Below are positions 46,703 through 55,774 of a DNA stretch of 64,000 bases, one piece after another; position 1 is the stretch's first letter; each line of letters opens with the position of its first letter. Below the pieces are notes generated by a model. That model saw nothing but the letters and a program-made list of their open reading frames with translations, was not told the DNA's origin and made no database searches. The position numbers and the translations under genes are program-made. Source of the DNA: UBA6107 sp964459385 (GTDB lineage: Bacteria; Chloroflexota; Anaerolineae; Anaerolineales; Anaerolineaceae); assembly GCA_964459385.1 (NCBI GenBank), contig CAYWLG010000005.1:204247-268246 (forward strand), read 5' to 3'.

Positions 46703-48031
46703 TCAGCTTTTAACTTCGGATGGAATACTGAAGCTCAATTCTGCGCTTACCCGTTCCGCTAATTCTTGCACATTTCCTTTGTTGTCCAGTTTTAATTTGC
46801 TTATAGCAGCCAGGCGAACATCGGGGTTTAAGCGAGGATCTTTTTTTAGTAACAAGCTTAAATCAGTCAAGCTTATTTTTGTTGGGTCAAATGAAATATT
46901 AGCTGCGATTAATACCCCATACGGGACGCATTCAACACCGCAATTTAATGCACATTGAAGGCAAAGCAATTCGCCTAACGCATAACGCAGGGGCTGATGA
47001 AGTGAACTTGTGAAAACATCATCGAATTTTTCTCCAACTTGTGCGAGAAAATTTATAGCATCTAGAACATCCGAAGTTGATACTGATTCCGTCAGGAATA
47101 TCCTCTGAACAGCTAGAAGAAACGAATCGCATAGTTCTTTTGGGAGCGAAGACGAACTATCAATTATTGCTTGAAGAGAATGTTCAGGGCTTTGAGATGT
47201 TTGAAGAAAATTCATTTTGACATAATCTTCGATAAATGTTGCCCACCCTTCTTCCAAGAACTGGGAAACATCGAAGAGGATTGAATTTTGTTGATTTCTC
47301 AATTGAAGGATTGGATCATCTGATGGATACATGCCAAACTGCGATGCAATTTGGGTTAGCGATATGCCCAACTCAGTTTTTAGCTGACCTAGGGTGGAAT
47401 AGACGCTCAAAAAACCATGTCCCAACTTTTCGTGAGCTGCGGTGGCCAAGACTTTGCTAAAAACTTCTGGGTGATCAGGAACTGCACTTGGGTCAATTTT
47501 GGCAAGTTTCGCAAATAACCAGCCATTCAGGTAGCAGCCCCGGCCTGGAAAATTGACCCCAAATATTCCACCCTGCTTAGCCTCAGCCATTTTCTGAGCT
47601 TCGGCTATCAACCTTTGCAACTCCTGCTTTTTTGTTTGTGTTGAGAAATTCAAGTCAGCCATGAATGGTATAAAGAACTCTTCCAAACTTTCGCAAAAGA
47701 TCGTTGGATAAGACAACTTTGAGAATGCAAGATGCTTTCCTAAATTAAAAGATGAAAAGAAAAGCTCGTCCAATGCCTTTAATGGACTGGAATTTGTCAT
47801 GTTGACGAGCGCATTTCTTGCTTGTGGAAGAGGAGGAGGAATTGGAACGCTTTTATGAAGAACGAATTCTGTTTTTGAAAAGCTCGCAGAGAGTTCGCTC
47901 GCAGAAATTCTTTCACCTGAAAATGATTTGCTTAACTTGGCTATATCCTCATTAAGCAGTTTTTCATGAGCCAGGCGCATCTGCTCAAGTCTTTCAGAAA
48001 AATTATCACGTGTTTGATCCGACTCTGCCAT
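46703..48031 (-). CDS. Possible zincin-like metallopeptidase of unknown family
   Basis: The 442-residue soluble protein is helix-rich with no signal or membrane segment. Residues 200-205 read HEKLGH, and about 55 residues later comes EEGWATFIEDY (260-270). HExxxGH-type and EGWAxxxE motifs at this spacing are like the zinc ligands of DUF885/gluzincin peptidases, although the first motif has one residue more than HExxH. The rest is not recognised. GGGAGC precedes the ATG. It lies inside the ESCRT-like operon, 15 bp after the PQQ/TPR gene. If active it could process an operon protein; if not it is a scaffold. Confidence 0.55.
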   Translation of the reverse strand: MAESDQTRDNFSERLEQMRLAHEKLLNEDIAKLSKSFSGERISASELSASFSKTEFVLHKSVPIPPPLPQARNALVNMTNSSPLKALDELFFSSFNLGKHLAFSKLSYPTIFCESLEEFFIPFMADLNFSTQTKKQELQRLIAEAQKMAEAKQGGIFGVNFPGRGCYLNGWLFAKLAKIDPSAVPDHPEVFSKVLATAAHEKLGHGFLSVYSTLGQLKTELGISLTQIASQFGMYPSDDPILQLRNQQNSILFDVSQFLEEGWATFIEDYVKMNFLQTSQSPEHSLQAIIDSSSSLPKELCDSFLLAVQRIFLTESVSTSDVLDAINFLAQVGEKFDDVFTSSLHQPLRYALGELLCLQCALNCGVECVPYGVLIAANISFDPTKISLTDLSLLLKKDPRLNPDVRLAAISKLKLDNKGNVQELAERVSAELSFSIPSEVKS

Positions 48032-48046
48032 GTTCTGCTCCCTTGC

Positions 48047-50611
48047 CTACGATTTGTTTTCCAATTTGCGGCCACAACGATTACAATATTCCGCATCCTT
48101 TTCTAGGGGCTGGCCACATTCCGGACACTTCTTCAATAATCTTGAATCGCTGATATCACCATACTCAGCATCAATCACATGGGTCCTGCCGTTCTGGCGA
48201 ATGATCTGATCACCAACATGTTTATTTCCGCCATTTTCAACAACATCGCCTTTTACCTGATATCCTTTTCCTGAGACTACTTGTTCGGCGTTTTGGATAA
48301 TGATTGGGGTTTCTCGACTCTCTTCCACGGTTACGAAGATATTTGTTTTTTCTTGGACTAAAACCCCATTTTTATCTTGCCAACTGCACCGCAAAATAAA
48401 AGGGGTAGCACCAAAGAATTTGTTATCAAGTGGTCGAAAAGAAAATAACACCAATAAGTGTTCGTTTATTCCAAGATGCTTAACGATTCCTGACATGCCC
48501 AGGTCGTTGATCTGATAATTTTCCCCTTCCACTTGAAGTTGAATGGAGTCAGCCCTCCCGAATCCTCTATTTTGAAGTTCAACAGTCAAATTAATGGTCT
48601 CACCTTGCTTGAAAGTCTTTGTGGTTTTATCGACGATGGAAATGTACGGAAGTCTCTTGTAAAATCGAAGTCGAGCCTGACATTGTTTCGCCTTTTCAAG
48701 CATCCCTTCATGGTCAAAATATTTATGCGCTTGTTCATAAAAACGAATGATCAGCTCTTTCTTGGTGGATTCATGTGTTTCTAATTCAAGGGCAGCCTGT
48801 AAATACGCCTCAGCGGCTTCACAATAGTTTTCTAATTTTTCCAAAGCAGAGGCTTGAGCAGCAAATAATCCCCGTTCTCGTGTCTGAGCAACAAGTTTTT
48901 CAAGAGACCATTGTTCTGGTGAAAGATCACATAATTTTTGCAGGGCTTCAAATGCTAAATCTTCAGAGCTATGACCGGCTTTTTCAAACAGGTTATACGC
49001 TTTTTCATATTCATCGAGCTTACCGGCCAAAATACCAGCTTCTTTGTATTTTCCTTCTGCTTCCAGTTCCTCAATATCACTGAATTGCGGAGGGACAAGG
49101 TCAATTAAGCGCTTGATATCTTTCGTTTTATTTAGCTTTCTATAAAGAGTTAATGCTCTATGAAGTTCATTTGATTTTTCGAAAAGCTCCGCAGCTTTTT
49201 CCAGTTGGCCTTCTTTTTCATACAGCTCGGCAGCCGAAAATTCATCCCCCATTGCCAGATGCACTCGCGCTTGACCAGTGGCATTATCAGCCTTTTCATA
49301 AAGAATTAACGCCTTTTGTAACTGTCCTAATTTATTTTCATAAATTTGGGCAGATTCATTAAAGTTTCCCCTAATAGCATATGCACAAGCTGCTTCCTCA
49401 AATTTCTCAGTGTGAACAAGGGTCTCGGGGTCATCACTCGACTTAATAATTGATGTAACTTGGATGGCAGCGACGATACCTTCATACGTTCCTACCCAAC
49501 AGACACCATCACACACCACTAAATGTGTTTGGACCCGGTTAATCTTCTCCTGACCAAAACTATGTTCCCAGATCAACGAGCCGTCCTGGCTGGAACAAAT
49601 TACAATTCTCGGATCGCCCATGCCAATCAATAAATTTCCGTCAGGCAACGGTTGTATCTCTTGAGCACGGATACCCAGTGGCGTTTTCCAATTAATCTCG
49701 CCATTTGTCGATTCCAGACAAAATAAGGTGTAGTGACCTTCCTCTCCAAAACCAACAAGGTCACGGGCCACAAAATAAAGTTGACCATACGTAGAGTAAA
49801 TACCACTGTAAATCCGCTCAAAATCTTTCTGCCAAAGCAACTCGCCCTTTTTACTGCTGATCGCTGTCAGGCGGTGTTTCGAGGTGCGATAAACGATCAC
49901 ATTATTGCAAACTGCAGGTTGTGTATCGATATCGGAAATATCCGTCTGCCAAGCCAATTTTCCATCAGTGAGATGAAAGGCTTTCATGACCATTTGTTCT
50001 CGTGTGACTTCACCATCCCAGGCAATCACCATATCCCCTGTCAATACCGGCGCGAGGGGTTTATATGTTTTCAAGGGAACTTCCCAGATCGGTTGGGATA
50101 GGGCCTTACGCGCGAAAGCAACCATCCGCGGACGTGCCGTTCGCACAAAAAGAAATTCATCGTTAAAAACCGGGGAAGTCATGGTAAAACCATACCCTTG
50201 CCAGAGCTGTTCCATTGCACCTGTTTGTGGATCTATCTGGACAAGTTTTCCATTCTCGGCTTCTTCAAGGGAGCGGTCATCGGGGACCACTGTGAGCAAC
50301 TTGCCAGACCAATTAACAAACTGCCGTGGAAATTGCTCTGGTGAGGGTTCTGTACGCCAAAGGATCCTCCCATCATTTTGAGCAATCCCAACCAACTCAC
50401 TCGACCGCAAAGGAAATACACCCACTCCATTGGCAATTCCAGGCGTAAAGAAAGATTCCTGAGCCGGGCCTCCAATCCCGGAAGGAAAGACAACCGGGGG
50501 CCAAAGCAATGACCCCAGAGTGGTGACAGGTGGTCGTTGCCAACCGCAAATTGGGCAGCGGGGCTGGTCAAGTATCAGGTGATTGGATGGGCAGAAAATT
50601 TGATTATTCAT
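48047..50611 (-). CDS. PQQ-type beta-propeller, TPR and zinc-ribbon scaffold protein
   Basis: The 854-residue protein has cysteines CPSNH..CPICGW at the start (zinc-ribbon-like), a beta-propeller of PQQ/BamB type at about 40-395 (repeated DGKLAWQTDIS, KGELLWQKDF, NGEINWKTPLG), helical TPR-like repeats at about 405-640, a beta-sandwich at about 655-765 (INLTVELQNRGFGRADSI) and a C-terminal zinc ribbon (CPECGQPLEKDAEYCNRCG). No signal peptide is visible, unlike BamB, so it should be cytoplasmic. Its ATG overlaps the kinase stop by 4 nt. It is probably the interaction hub or substrate of that kinase. Confidence 0.82.
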   Translation of the reverse strand: MNNQIFCPSNHLILDQPRCPICGWQRPPVTTLGSLLWPPVVFPSGIGGPAQESFFTPGIANGVGVFPLRSSELVGIAQNDGRILWRTEPSPEQFPRQFVNWSGKLLTVVPDDRSLEEAENGKLVQIDPQTGAMEQLWQGYGFTMTSPVFNDEFLFVRTARPRMVAFARKALSQPIWEVPLKTYKPLAPVLTGDMVIAWDGEVTREQMVMKAFHLTDGKLAWQTDISDIDTQPAVCNNVIVYRTSKHRLTAISSKKGELLWQKDFERIYSGIYSTYGQLYFVARDLVGFGEEGHYTLFCLESTNGEINWKTPLGIRAQEIQPLPDGNLLIGMGDPRIVICSSQDGSLIWEHSFGQEKINRVQTHLVVCDGVCWVGTYEGIVAAIQVTSIIKSSDDPETLVHTEKFEEAACAYAIRGNFNESAQIYENKLGQLQKALILYEKADNATGQARVHLAMGDEFSAAELYEKEGQLEKAAELFEKSNELHRALTLYRKLNKTKDIKRLIDLVPPQFSDIEELEAEGKYKEAGILAGKLDEYEKAYNLFEKAGHSSEDLAFEALQKLCDLSPEQWSLEKLVAQTRERGLFAAQASALEKLENYCEAAEAYLQAALELETHESTKKELIIRFYEQAHKYFDHEGMLEKAKQCQARLRFYKRLPYISIVDKTTKTFKQGETINLTVELQNRGFGRADSIQLQVEGENYQINDLGMSGIVKHLGINEHLLVLFSFRPLDNKFFGATPFILRCSWQDKNGVLVQEKTNIFVTVEESRETPIIIQNAEQVVSGKGYQVKGDVVENGGNKHVGDQIIRQNGRTHVIDAEYGDISDSRLLKKCPECGQPLEKDAEYCNRCGRKLENKS

Positions 50612-51945
50612 AGACTATTTTGGCCAAAATATATAACGATACCCAACGCAACTAGTATCACAATTCCACCGGCAACAAAAACATCAACCGCTGAACTTTG
50701 TGGAACAAAAGAAGAAATGATTGAACAAATTATCGAAACAGATATGAAAATCATGGTAAAAATTATCCATTTGTTAACTTGTCGCTCCTCGTCTGCACTG
50801 ATTATTTGGCTATCAACACTTTCTCTGACAATCTTCTCACCTCGACTTCTAACAATACCGTAGTCGCCATTCCCGATAATCCATTTCTCATCCGCCTCAA
50901 GATTCTTCAACTTTTCCAAAATTTGATCCATCTGAGTATGTGCCAATTTATAATCAACCAATAACATTTCACGCCGCTTGCACTCACTTAGTACATTTTC
51001 CATCTTTTCATCAGGGCGAATTGCCAACAACTCGCTAAGTAGACTCGCAGCTCCTTCATAATCCTTCTCTCTCATTTTCTCTAGAGCAGTGTTAAATTTT
51101 TCTTGACTCAGAGCGGCTTTCCGTTTATCCGCAATATCGTCCAATTCATTTATTAGCGCTCTGGCAGAACCAAAACGTTCTTCTGGTTTCTTCGCCAACG
51201 CCTTCATAAAAATAGCCGTGCTTTCTTCTGGCAATGACCTATTCACCCCAAGTATGTCCGGTACATCTTTGTGTACTTGACTTTCCTGTATTTCAAATGG
51301 TGTATCGCCATCGAAGGGAATGATCCCTGATAGCATCTGAAAGGCAACAACTGCAAGTGCATATTCATCAGTGGCGGGGGTGAGTTCACGGCACAGTATT
51401 TGTTCAGGCGACATGTATTGGGGAGTACCAAATGCCACCCCGGTTGTCGTCTGCCCTTTTGTATCTAGTGATTTCACCAGACCAAAATCAGTTAATACTG
51501 GCTCATCACCTTCCATAAATAAGATGTTTGAGGGTTTAATGTCGCGATGAATAAGATTCTTGCTGTGAGCGTAATCGATCGCTTTGGCAATCGGTTGAAG
51601 GATCTCCAGGGTTTTCTCCAGAGATAAGGATTTCCCTCCCACTAACCTGTCTGCCAGTGAACCACCCGGCATGTATTCCATAACGATGAAATAGCGGCCT
51701 GAATCCTCAAGGACTTCGAGCATTTTTACAATGTTGGGGTGATTAAGTGACCCCATCAAGCGTGACTCTCGTTTAAAGCGCTCCAGGTATTCTGGTGAGG
51801 AGGATAGTTCAACCTTCAATTGTTTGATCGCAACCAGTCGATCAAGGGTAGTATCGTTGGCTTTATAAACGATACCAAAACCGCCCTCCCCCAATTTCTC
51901 GAGGATTTCATATTTGCCGACCGTTTGAGATGATTTTTTATTCAT
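50608..51945 (-). CDS. Ser/Thr protein kinase with C-terminal membrane anchor
   Basis: The 445-residue protein has a complete Hanks kinase (about 10-270: GEGGFG, VAIKQLKV lysine, HRDIKPSNI, DFG, MSPEQ), a helical TPR-like region (about 285-370) and two membrane segments at the C-terminus (about 395-440). There is no exterior domain, unlike the FGE kinases. A strong AGGGAGGAG precedes the ATG. It sits between the MIT-AAA ATPase gene (18 bp upstream) and the PQQ/TPR gene (4-nt overlap) and is the best candidate for the kinase that controls the ESCRT-like machine. Confidence 0.9.
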   Translation of the reverse strand: MNKKSSQTVGKYEILEKLGEGGFGIVYKANDTTLDRLVAIKQLKVELSSSPEYLERFKRESRLMGSLNHPNIVKMLEVLEDSGRYFIVMEYMPGGSLADRLVGGKSLSLEKTLEILQPIAKAIDYAHSKNLIHRDIKPSNILFMEGDEPVLTDFGLVKSLDTKGQTTTGVAFGTPQYMSPEQILCRELTPATDEYALAVVAFQMLSGIIPFDGDTPFEIQESQVHKDVPDILGVNRSLPEESTAIFMKALAKKPEERFGSARALINELDDIADKRKAALSQEKFNTALEKMREKDYEGAASLLSELLAIRPDEKMENVLSECKRREMLLVDYKLAHTQMDQILEKLKNLEADEKWIIGNGDYGIVRSRGEKIVRESVDSQIISADEERQVNKWIIFTMIFISVSIICSIISSFVPQSSAVDVFVAGGIVILVALGIVIYFGQNSL

Positions 51946-51963
51946 TGCTCCTCCCTAAATAAA

Positions 51964-53112
51964 TCACCTTCGTTTATTAGCGCCAAACTTGCCGGAAGCA
52001 AAATCTTCATAAAGCTCGACCTCTTGTCTGCGAATTGAAGGCTGCATTGATCCAGCCACTTCTGATAAGTCGGCCTGCCGAATTGGGCGGAAATTTCCCT
52101 CATGCACAGCCTCACTAAATACTTTCTCCCGCGTGCGCTTGGATAACTCGGCCATATCCGCACCGCTAAAGCCCTCACACTTGCTAGCGATCTCTAGCAA
52201 ATCCACCAATTCATCAACCGGCGCCTGTTTGAGATTCATCTCCAGTATTTTTTGCCGTGCCGGAAGGTCAGGGGGTGGAACATAAACAAGCCGATCCAAA
52301 CGACCCGGTCGCAACATGGCCGGATCCAAGGCCCAAGGTTCATTGGTTGCTCCAATAAGGAGTAATGGATTTGATCGCTTTGAAAAGCCATCCAATTCTG
52401 CCAGCAATTGTGGAACGACGCGTACCATGATTGTTGAACCCGATTGCCTGCGTTTTGGAGAGAGCGATTCCATTTCATCCAGAAAGATCACACTCAAAGG
52501 ATAAGACCCCGCCTCTGAAAAAAGACGTGTAATGTTTTGTTCTGCCACCCCCACCCACTGGCTCATGATCTCGGAGGGTGTGATAGAAAAAAAGGCAGCA
52601 TCAATCTCGCCGGCTACTGCACGGGCGATCATTGTTTTACCAGTCCCTGGCGGCCCATAAAGAAGCATCCCCCCTCCCGCAGATATTCCATATTGAGAGG
52701 CGATCTCTTTATGGGTAAATGGATAGAGCAGTTTCAACCGAATTTGTTCCTTCACATTTTCCAATCCGGCGATATCTTCAAAACGCACATTGGGGCGTTC
52801 TTTTACGATCCAACTCTCTGCCTGAGAATCATCACCAATGTTCAAAGCCGTTTTATTTGATGGAACAGAAAGCGGCAATGGCAAACCTGTTTGCTCCAGC
52901 GAATTAGCTTCCTCCAATAATTGCTCGCCAAGCTTTTTACGCGAATCACGCAATACCCCGGTTGAAAGGGCAGAGGCTTTGAAAAGTTTTTCAGATGCCA
53001 ATAGTAAGTGAATTCGAGCTGCTGCCAATTCTCCTTTTGCACGGCATTGCAAACTGGACTGAAATTCCTTCAGTCCAATTTGCATTAAACTCTCCAAACT
53101 TTCTTCTGCCAC
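51964..53112 (-). CDS. MIT-like domain AAA ATPase (Vps4/p97-type), paralogue 1
   Basis: The 382-residue protein starts at GTG, 7 nt after GGAGGG. Residues 5-75 form three predicted helices with the MIT look (LKEFQSSLQCRAKGELAAAR, then EKLFKAS...KKLGEQLLEEAN). The AAA module has FEDIAGLENVK (111-121), Walker A GPPGTGKT (153-160), pore loop SQWVG (184-188), Walker B SVIFLDE (207-213), GATNEPW and an Arg-finger region RPGRLDR. Such ATPases thread proteins through a hexamer pore. It pairs with ESCRT-III-like protein A encoded 36 bp upstream. Confidence 0.85.
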   Translation of the reverse strand: MAEESLESLMQIGLKEFQSSLQCRAKGELAAARIHLLLASEKLFKASALSTGVLRDSRKKLGEQLLEEANSLEQTGLPLPLSVPSNKTALNIGDDSQAESWIVKERPNVRFEDIAGLENVKEQIRLKLLYPFTHKEIASQYGISAGGGMLLYGPPGTGKTMIARAVAGEIDAAFFSITPSEIMSQWVGVAEQNITRLFSEAGSYPLSVIFLDEMESLSPKRRQSGSTIMVRVVPQLLAELDGFSKRSNPLLLIGATNEPWALDPAMLRPGRLDRLVYVPPPDLPARQKILEMNLKQAPVDELVDLLEIASKCEGFSGADMAELSKRTREKVFSEAVHEGNFRPIRQADLSEVAGSMQPSIRRQEVELYEDFASGKFGANKRR

Positions 53113-53148
53113 TTCTATCCCTCCTGATTTACGAATTGGGATTCGGTT

Positions 53149-53802
53149 TTATTCTTCCTTTTTGTTTTTTTCGTTTTCTAATTGTTTGCGGATCTTTTCC
53201 AAACCAAGCTCAATATCCTTATCAAATTGAGCCGATTCTTGTGTGACAATTTCTTCACCCAGACTTTCACGTAATTTCTCTAAAGCACTTTCATCTGCGG
53301 GGATGCCAGCAGATAAGGTGGAATCCATCATGTCCATCATGACGTTAATGCGGTCATCCATCGACTCTGTTTGAGCGAGACTGCGATCAAGTTGTTCTTG
53401 AAGTTTGCTCACCTGTTCTGTCCCCGCCAACTCGGTCATTGAATCTGTCATGATCTTGACGGTATGGATCAGATCAGATGAGGCTCTTACCTGGTCGCGG
53501 CGGGCTTCCAGCATTTCCAGAGTCAGCGCATATTTTTCCCAACGCACGATGTCGTTCTCGGTCCAGATCACCTGCTTACCAATTTGCTGGAATCGTCCCT
53601 CGTCTCCCATAGACAAGGCCCGCTTTGCCAACCCACGCAGCCTTGGAATCATTTCTTTCTGATGATTGATATGGGAGCGGATTCTACTCTTACCCTGCCG
53701 TAATTGCACATCACGCTCCATTTCAATGGCATTTTGCTTCTCTTCCTTACTTCGAAAGAGATATTTAATTCCTTTGGCTACGTCTTTGGGGTCTGGCAAC
53801 AT
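53149..53802 (-). CDS. ESCRT-III/Snf7-like coiled-coil protein A
   Basis: The ATG at 53802 has GGGAGGGAG directly upstream, so I reject the frame start at 53847. The 217-residue protein is all-helical: basic helix 1 (about 20-60), helix 2 (65-125, RFQQIGKQVIWTENDIVRWE), and acidic Met/Asp-rich helices (ESMDDRINVMMDMMDSTL, 146-163) like the CHMP2/Vps2 region preceding the MIM, then a C-terminal amphipathic helix (DIELGLEKIRKQL, 196-208) that could dock to a MIT domain. Charge runs basic to acidic as in ESCRT-III. The gene lies between two MIT-AAA ATPase genes. It is not a typical PspA. Assignment by pattern only. Confidence 0.7.
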   Translation of the reverse strand: MLPDPKDVAKGIKYLFRSKEEKQNAIEMERDVQLRQGKSRIRSHINHQKEMIPRLRGLAKRALSMGDEGRFQQIGKQVIWTENDIVRWEKYALTLEMLEARRDQVRASSDLIHTVKIMTDSMTELAGTEQVSKLQEQLDRSLAQTESMDDRINVMMDMMDSTLSAGIPADESALEKLRESLGEEIVTQESAQFDKDIELGLEKIRKQLENEKNKKEE

Positions 53803-53818
53803 GACTCCCTCCCATGAT

Positions 53819-55030
53819 TCATTTTGAATTATTCGCCCAATTTTCAAACCGCTTTATCGCTTCAGGGGTAGTGATCGGTTTGACCTGGGTGAATGCAAAA
53901 GAAAACTCATCTGCGGTAATCGTATCTACTTTGATGGTATATTCGCGTACCGCATCACGGCCTTTATCCACAATCTTCAACGAATCAGGGTTCTTACGGC
54001 GAATCATGACTTCAATCGCAGTGCTGCACAATTGGCGAATTTCATCACCAGAAAAACCCTCTGTCTTCTCAGCCAATTCGGTCAAAGGGACAGATGAATG
54101 GTGCCCTTTTTTCTCTAGATGAATGGCAAGAATGGCCTCACGCAAATTTCGATCAGGCAATGGAACGTAAATCCTTTTGGGAAATCGACGAAGAATGCCG
54201 GTATCAAGCACCCAGGGAACATTGGTAGCGCCAATGGTAAGAACAAACTGATCATTTTCCTTGAATTCCAACCCATCCAACTCTGCCAGTAAAGTACTGA
54301 CTACCTGCATATTGGCTGTGCCAACGCTTTCAGTACGCGAAATCGCCAGCGCCTCGATTTCATCCATAAAAATTACCGAGGGGCTTGATTTTCTGGCAAC
54401 CCTGAACAATGCCGAGACTTTTTGGGTACTTTCACCAAACCATTTGGAAAGCATATCACTGGCTTTGGCACTAAAAAATGTAGCGTCCAAATTCCCTGCA
54501 GTGGCTGCAGCCAGGAGTGTCTTCCCTGTTCCTGGCGGCCCATAAAGAAGAATCCCTCTTGCCCCGCTCACTTCAACGTTGGGAGGTTTTTTTGCGAGCA
54601 CTTCAAAATAGGCCGTCTTGATGGCGGCTTTGGTGTCCTCCATACCCGCCACATCATCCCATGTGGTTTTGGTACGAATGATCAGTTGTTTGATTTGCTC
54701 TTCAAAATCATCCTCTGCTTGTTTGTCACCATTGCTTTCATTCCTGGACCCTCGTTCAGCCGACGATGAATTTACTGATTTTCCCTTCGAGGGCTCATCA
54801 GGGAATTTTCCCATGTGGCGGCCTTTGCTTTCAAGTGCATCCGCTTTCTCGAGGCGTTTTTGTTTTACAGACGGATCCAATGCGTATTTGGCGTAGCTGC
54901 GCATAAATTCGGCTGCCTGCAAATATGCGCTGGCGGCTTCGTTGCGGCGACCGTCTCGTTCGGCCGCAACAGCAATTTTGTATACACGCAGGTACTGCGA
55001 GTAGATGGAAGCGCTCAGATCAACAGGCAT
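53819..55030 (-). CDS. Vps4-like MIT-AAA ATPase, paralogue 2
   Basis: The 403-residue protein has a MIT-type three-helix domain at 8-70 (AAERDGRRNEAASAYLQAAE, then KQKRLEKADALESKG), a polar linker (75-118) and one AAA module: TTWDDVAGMEDTKAAI (122-137), Walker A GPPGTGKT (164-171), pore loop KWFGES (196-201), Walker B SVIFMDE (218-224) and GATNVPWVLDTGILRRFPKR (267-286). The KWxGES and RRFxxRIYxPLPD pattern is that of the Vps4/katanin group rather than FtsH or p97. It should disassemble or remodel ESCRT-III-like filaments. It sits 3 bp from ESCRT-III-like B and 16 bp from A. Confidence 0.88.
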   Translation of the reverse strand: MPVDLSASIYSQYLRVYKIAVAAERDGRRNEAASAYLQAAEFMRSYAKYALDPSVKQKRLEKADALESKGRHMGKFPDEPSKGKSVNSSSAERGSRNESNGDKQAEDDFEEQIKQLIIRTKTTWDDVAGMEDTKAAIKTAYFEVLAKKPPNVEVSGARGILLYGPPGTGKTLLAAATAGNLDATFFSAKASDMLSKWFGESTQKVSALFRVARKSSPSVIFMDEIEALAISRTESVGTANMQVVSTLLAELDGLEFKENDQFVLTIGATNVPWVLDTGILRRFPKRIYVPLPDRNLREAILAIHLEKKGHHSSVPLTELAEKTEGFSGDEIRQLCSTAIEVMIRRKNPDSLKIVDKGRDAVREYTIKVDTITADEFSFAFTQVKPITTPEAIKRFENWANNSK

Positions 55031-55033
55031 GCT

Positions 55034-55729
55034 CTAGCTCTCGTCTTCAAACTCGGGATTTTCCTTCGCTGTTCGTTTGGCTTCCATTTTCTCGTTGAAT
55101 TCTTGATATTTTTGGTCAAGGATTTCAGGGTCATCGCGAGCTTCACGCGCAGTTTCAAATTGTTTCATGATATCAGTGATGTCGGAATCTTCCACCTTGT
55201 TATGATCCAGTCCTTGACGATCAAGAACACCCAGCATCTCATTCATTTTGGTCGTATTGAATTCACCATCGATAAATGAGTTATCAATGAACATTACCAG
55301 TTCCTGCATATCAAGGTTTTGCAGCATGGCGCCAATACCCGATTCTTTTTGAATACGGGCCAGGTCTTTTGCCTGAATGAGGCCATTGATCAGGCGGGTT
55401 TGCTGCGAGAGAGAATCCAGCAAACGATCCATATTGGCTGCCTGACCATCCACTTCTTTGATCTTGCGGGCAATGATCTTGGCTTCTCGAGAACCAGCCG
55501 ACTTAACCCCTTCTTCGAATAATTTACGTTTCTGAGCTTCCAACTCGCGTACTTCGTTCAGGGTCTTTCGTTCTTCCAACTCAAGACGCACTTTTTCCCG
55601 CTTCATATCATCGAGCTTTAGATCGTCAAGCCTTGCCGGTTTTACCCCTTCTGCTTTCTCTGGCTCTTTAAGTAATTCCCGTAAAACGCTCTTCCCGTAT
55701 TCCCACATTGTTTTCTTGTTGAGACCCAT
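55034..55729 (-). CDS. ESCRT-III/Snf7-like coiled-coil protein B
   Basis: The 231-residue protein has a textbook AGGAGG site 6 nt before the ATG. A basic N-terminal part (1-50) is followed by long charged helices (LELEERKTLNEVRELEAQKR, 49-68; IIARKIKEVDGQAANMDRLL, 85-104; then LSQQTRLINGLIQAKDL) and an acidic C-terminal half (ITDIMKQFETAREARDDPEI) ending in FEDES. Length, helix order and basic-to-acidic charge match ESCRT-III proteins of the CHMP/CdvB kind. No membrane segment. It would polymerise on membranes and be a Vps4-like ATPase client. Distant from protein A in sequence. Confidence 0.65.
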   Translation of the reverse strand: MGLNKKTMWEYGKSVLRELLKEPEKAEGVKPARLDDLKLDDMKREKVRLELEERKTLNEVRELEAQKRKLFEEGVKSAGSREAKIIARKIKEVDGQAANMDRLLDSLSQQTRLINGLIQAKDLARIQKESGIGAMLQNLDMQELVMFIDNSFIDGEFNTTKMNEMLGVLDRQGLDHNKVEDSDITDIMKQFETAREARDDPEILDQKYQEFNEKMEAKRTAKENPEFEDES

Positions 55730-55774
55730 CTTTTTCCTCCTGAACCAACTATGAAATATGGCGCTTTTGAATTA

